A DNA stretch of 5,735 nt from Muribaculaceae bacterium (GTDB lineage Bacteria; Pseudomonadota; Alphaproteobacteria; Rs-D84), in contig JAMPEH010000165.1 of NCBI GenBank assembly GCA_023665245.1, positions 1-5,735 of the forward strand, read 5' to 3'. Both the position numbers and the translations under genes were made by a program. This document shows, in pieces, positions 5,514 to 5,735 of this stretch. Each line of letters begins with the position of its first letter. Position 1 is the stretch's first letter. The notes beneath the pieces are model-generated. The model searched no databases. It was not told the origin of the DNA and saw nothing but the letters and a program-made list of their open reading frames with translations.

Positions 5514-5735
5514 TACGTCCTGCGTCATCACGAGCGAGAGATCCATCATGTGGTGGCTGTCCGAAAGCGTGTGCGTGTCTTCGTCCACGTAGTAGCTTTG
5601 TTCGATATCCAGTTCTTCAATGCGGATGAATACACCGACTCCCGCCACGACATCCGGCGCTCCCAGCGTCGTGACGTTGAACGTCTTGTCCGGCTTGTTG
5701 ACTTCATTGAGGGATGTTTCCACCTTCGCCTGCAC
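5511..5735 (-). CDS. xkdQ: XkdQ-like tail hub protein, C-terminal fragment (5' end outside window)
   Basis: The frame is open from the right edge to TAG at 5513-5511, giving 74 residues. The first in-window codon, GTG (Val), is internal and not a start. The fragment carries TLGAPDVVAGVGVFIRIEEL followed by SYYVDEDTHTLSDSHHMMDLSL, matching the C-terminus of XkdQ/YqbQ-type proteins, where a G-x-P-x-[IV]-x-AG segment is followed by a Y-x-V-x-x-x-x-H-x-hydrophobic end. These proteins are equivalents of P2 gpD and T4 gp27 and form the trimeric hub between tail tube and spike. A full-length homologue is roughly 300-350 residues, so most of the gene lies to the right. The next gene begins after 13 nt with an SD (TAGGGAGG) that includes this stop codon. 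The call rests on a short fragment plus gene order. Confidence 0.75.
   Translation of the reverse strand: MQAKVETSLNEVNKPDKTFNVTTLGAPDVVAGVGVFIRIEELDIEQSYYVDEDTHTLSDSHHMMDLSLVMTQDV

Noticed and set aside
4643..5629. A 328-codon open frame on the plus strand
   Set aside because: It runs antisense across three well-supported baseplate genes, its protein resembles no family I know, and it crosses gene boundaries without regard to them. It is a shadow of the minus-strand codon pattern.
1..5735. CRISPR array, tRNA/rRNA, insertion sequence, attachment site or a separate defence system
   Set aside because: I saw no regularly spaced DNA repeats, cloverleaf, transposase motif or terminal inverted repeats. 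The whole window is explained by seven tail genes with no intergenic space longer than 16 nt.

Overview
The window is a compact, entirely minus-strand piece of a contractile-tail gene cluster: the baseplate end of a tail module of the PBSX (Xkd) type, followed by host-recognition fibre genes. It could belong to a prophage, a myovirus or a phage-tail-like bacteriocin. No capsid, lysis, integrase or regulator gene is in view to separate these. The family set (XkdQ/R/S/T/U, a DUF6273-type fibre tip, Ig-like fibre domains) and the strong AGGAGGTG-type ribosome sites point to a host in the Firmicutes (Bacillota), of middling to slightly high GC, plausibly an anaerobic gut clostridial or related lineage. 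The species cannot be told from this window.

Transcription runs right to left. At 5735-5511 is the C-terminal end of the XkdQ-like tail hub. Then come an XkdR-like DUF2577 protein (5497-5027), probably linked to the spike or hub and carrying an unusual Cys/His cluster; an XkdS-like DUF2634/gp25 sheath-initiator and wedge protein (5010-4573); an XkdT-like Baseplate_J wedge protein (4595-3480); and an XkdU-like DUF2313 protein (3493-2420). The XkdU homologue has roughly doubled in length through a C-terminal array of 27-28-residue degenerate repeats. Next is a tail-fibre adaptor (2404-1556). Last is a long fibre or receptor-binding protein (1541 to beyond position 1), made of an N-terminal stalk, two related Ig-like modules, a Big_2-like module and a C-terminal DUF6273-like domain cut by the window edge.

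All genes are packed with gaps of 13-16 nt or overlaps of 14-23 nt, and each of the six starts in view has a clear Shine-Dalgarno (SD) site. At three junctions the upstream stop codon is fused into the next ribosome site as TAGGAGGT, with a TAGGGAGG variant at a fourth, so translational coupling is likely. No stretch over 16 nt lacks a gene and no promoter is visible. The one candidate transcription signal is a perfect 13-bp hairpin with flanking A/T tracts, inside the last codons of the xkdU-like gene, at the boundary between baseplate and fibre genes.

The most interesting points are the repeat extension of the XkdU homologue, the in-gene hairpin, the Cys/His cluster of the XkdR homologue, and the modular fibre whose variable C-terminal tip runs out of the window.
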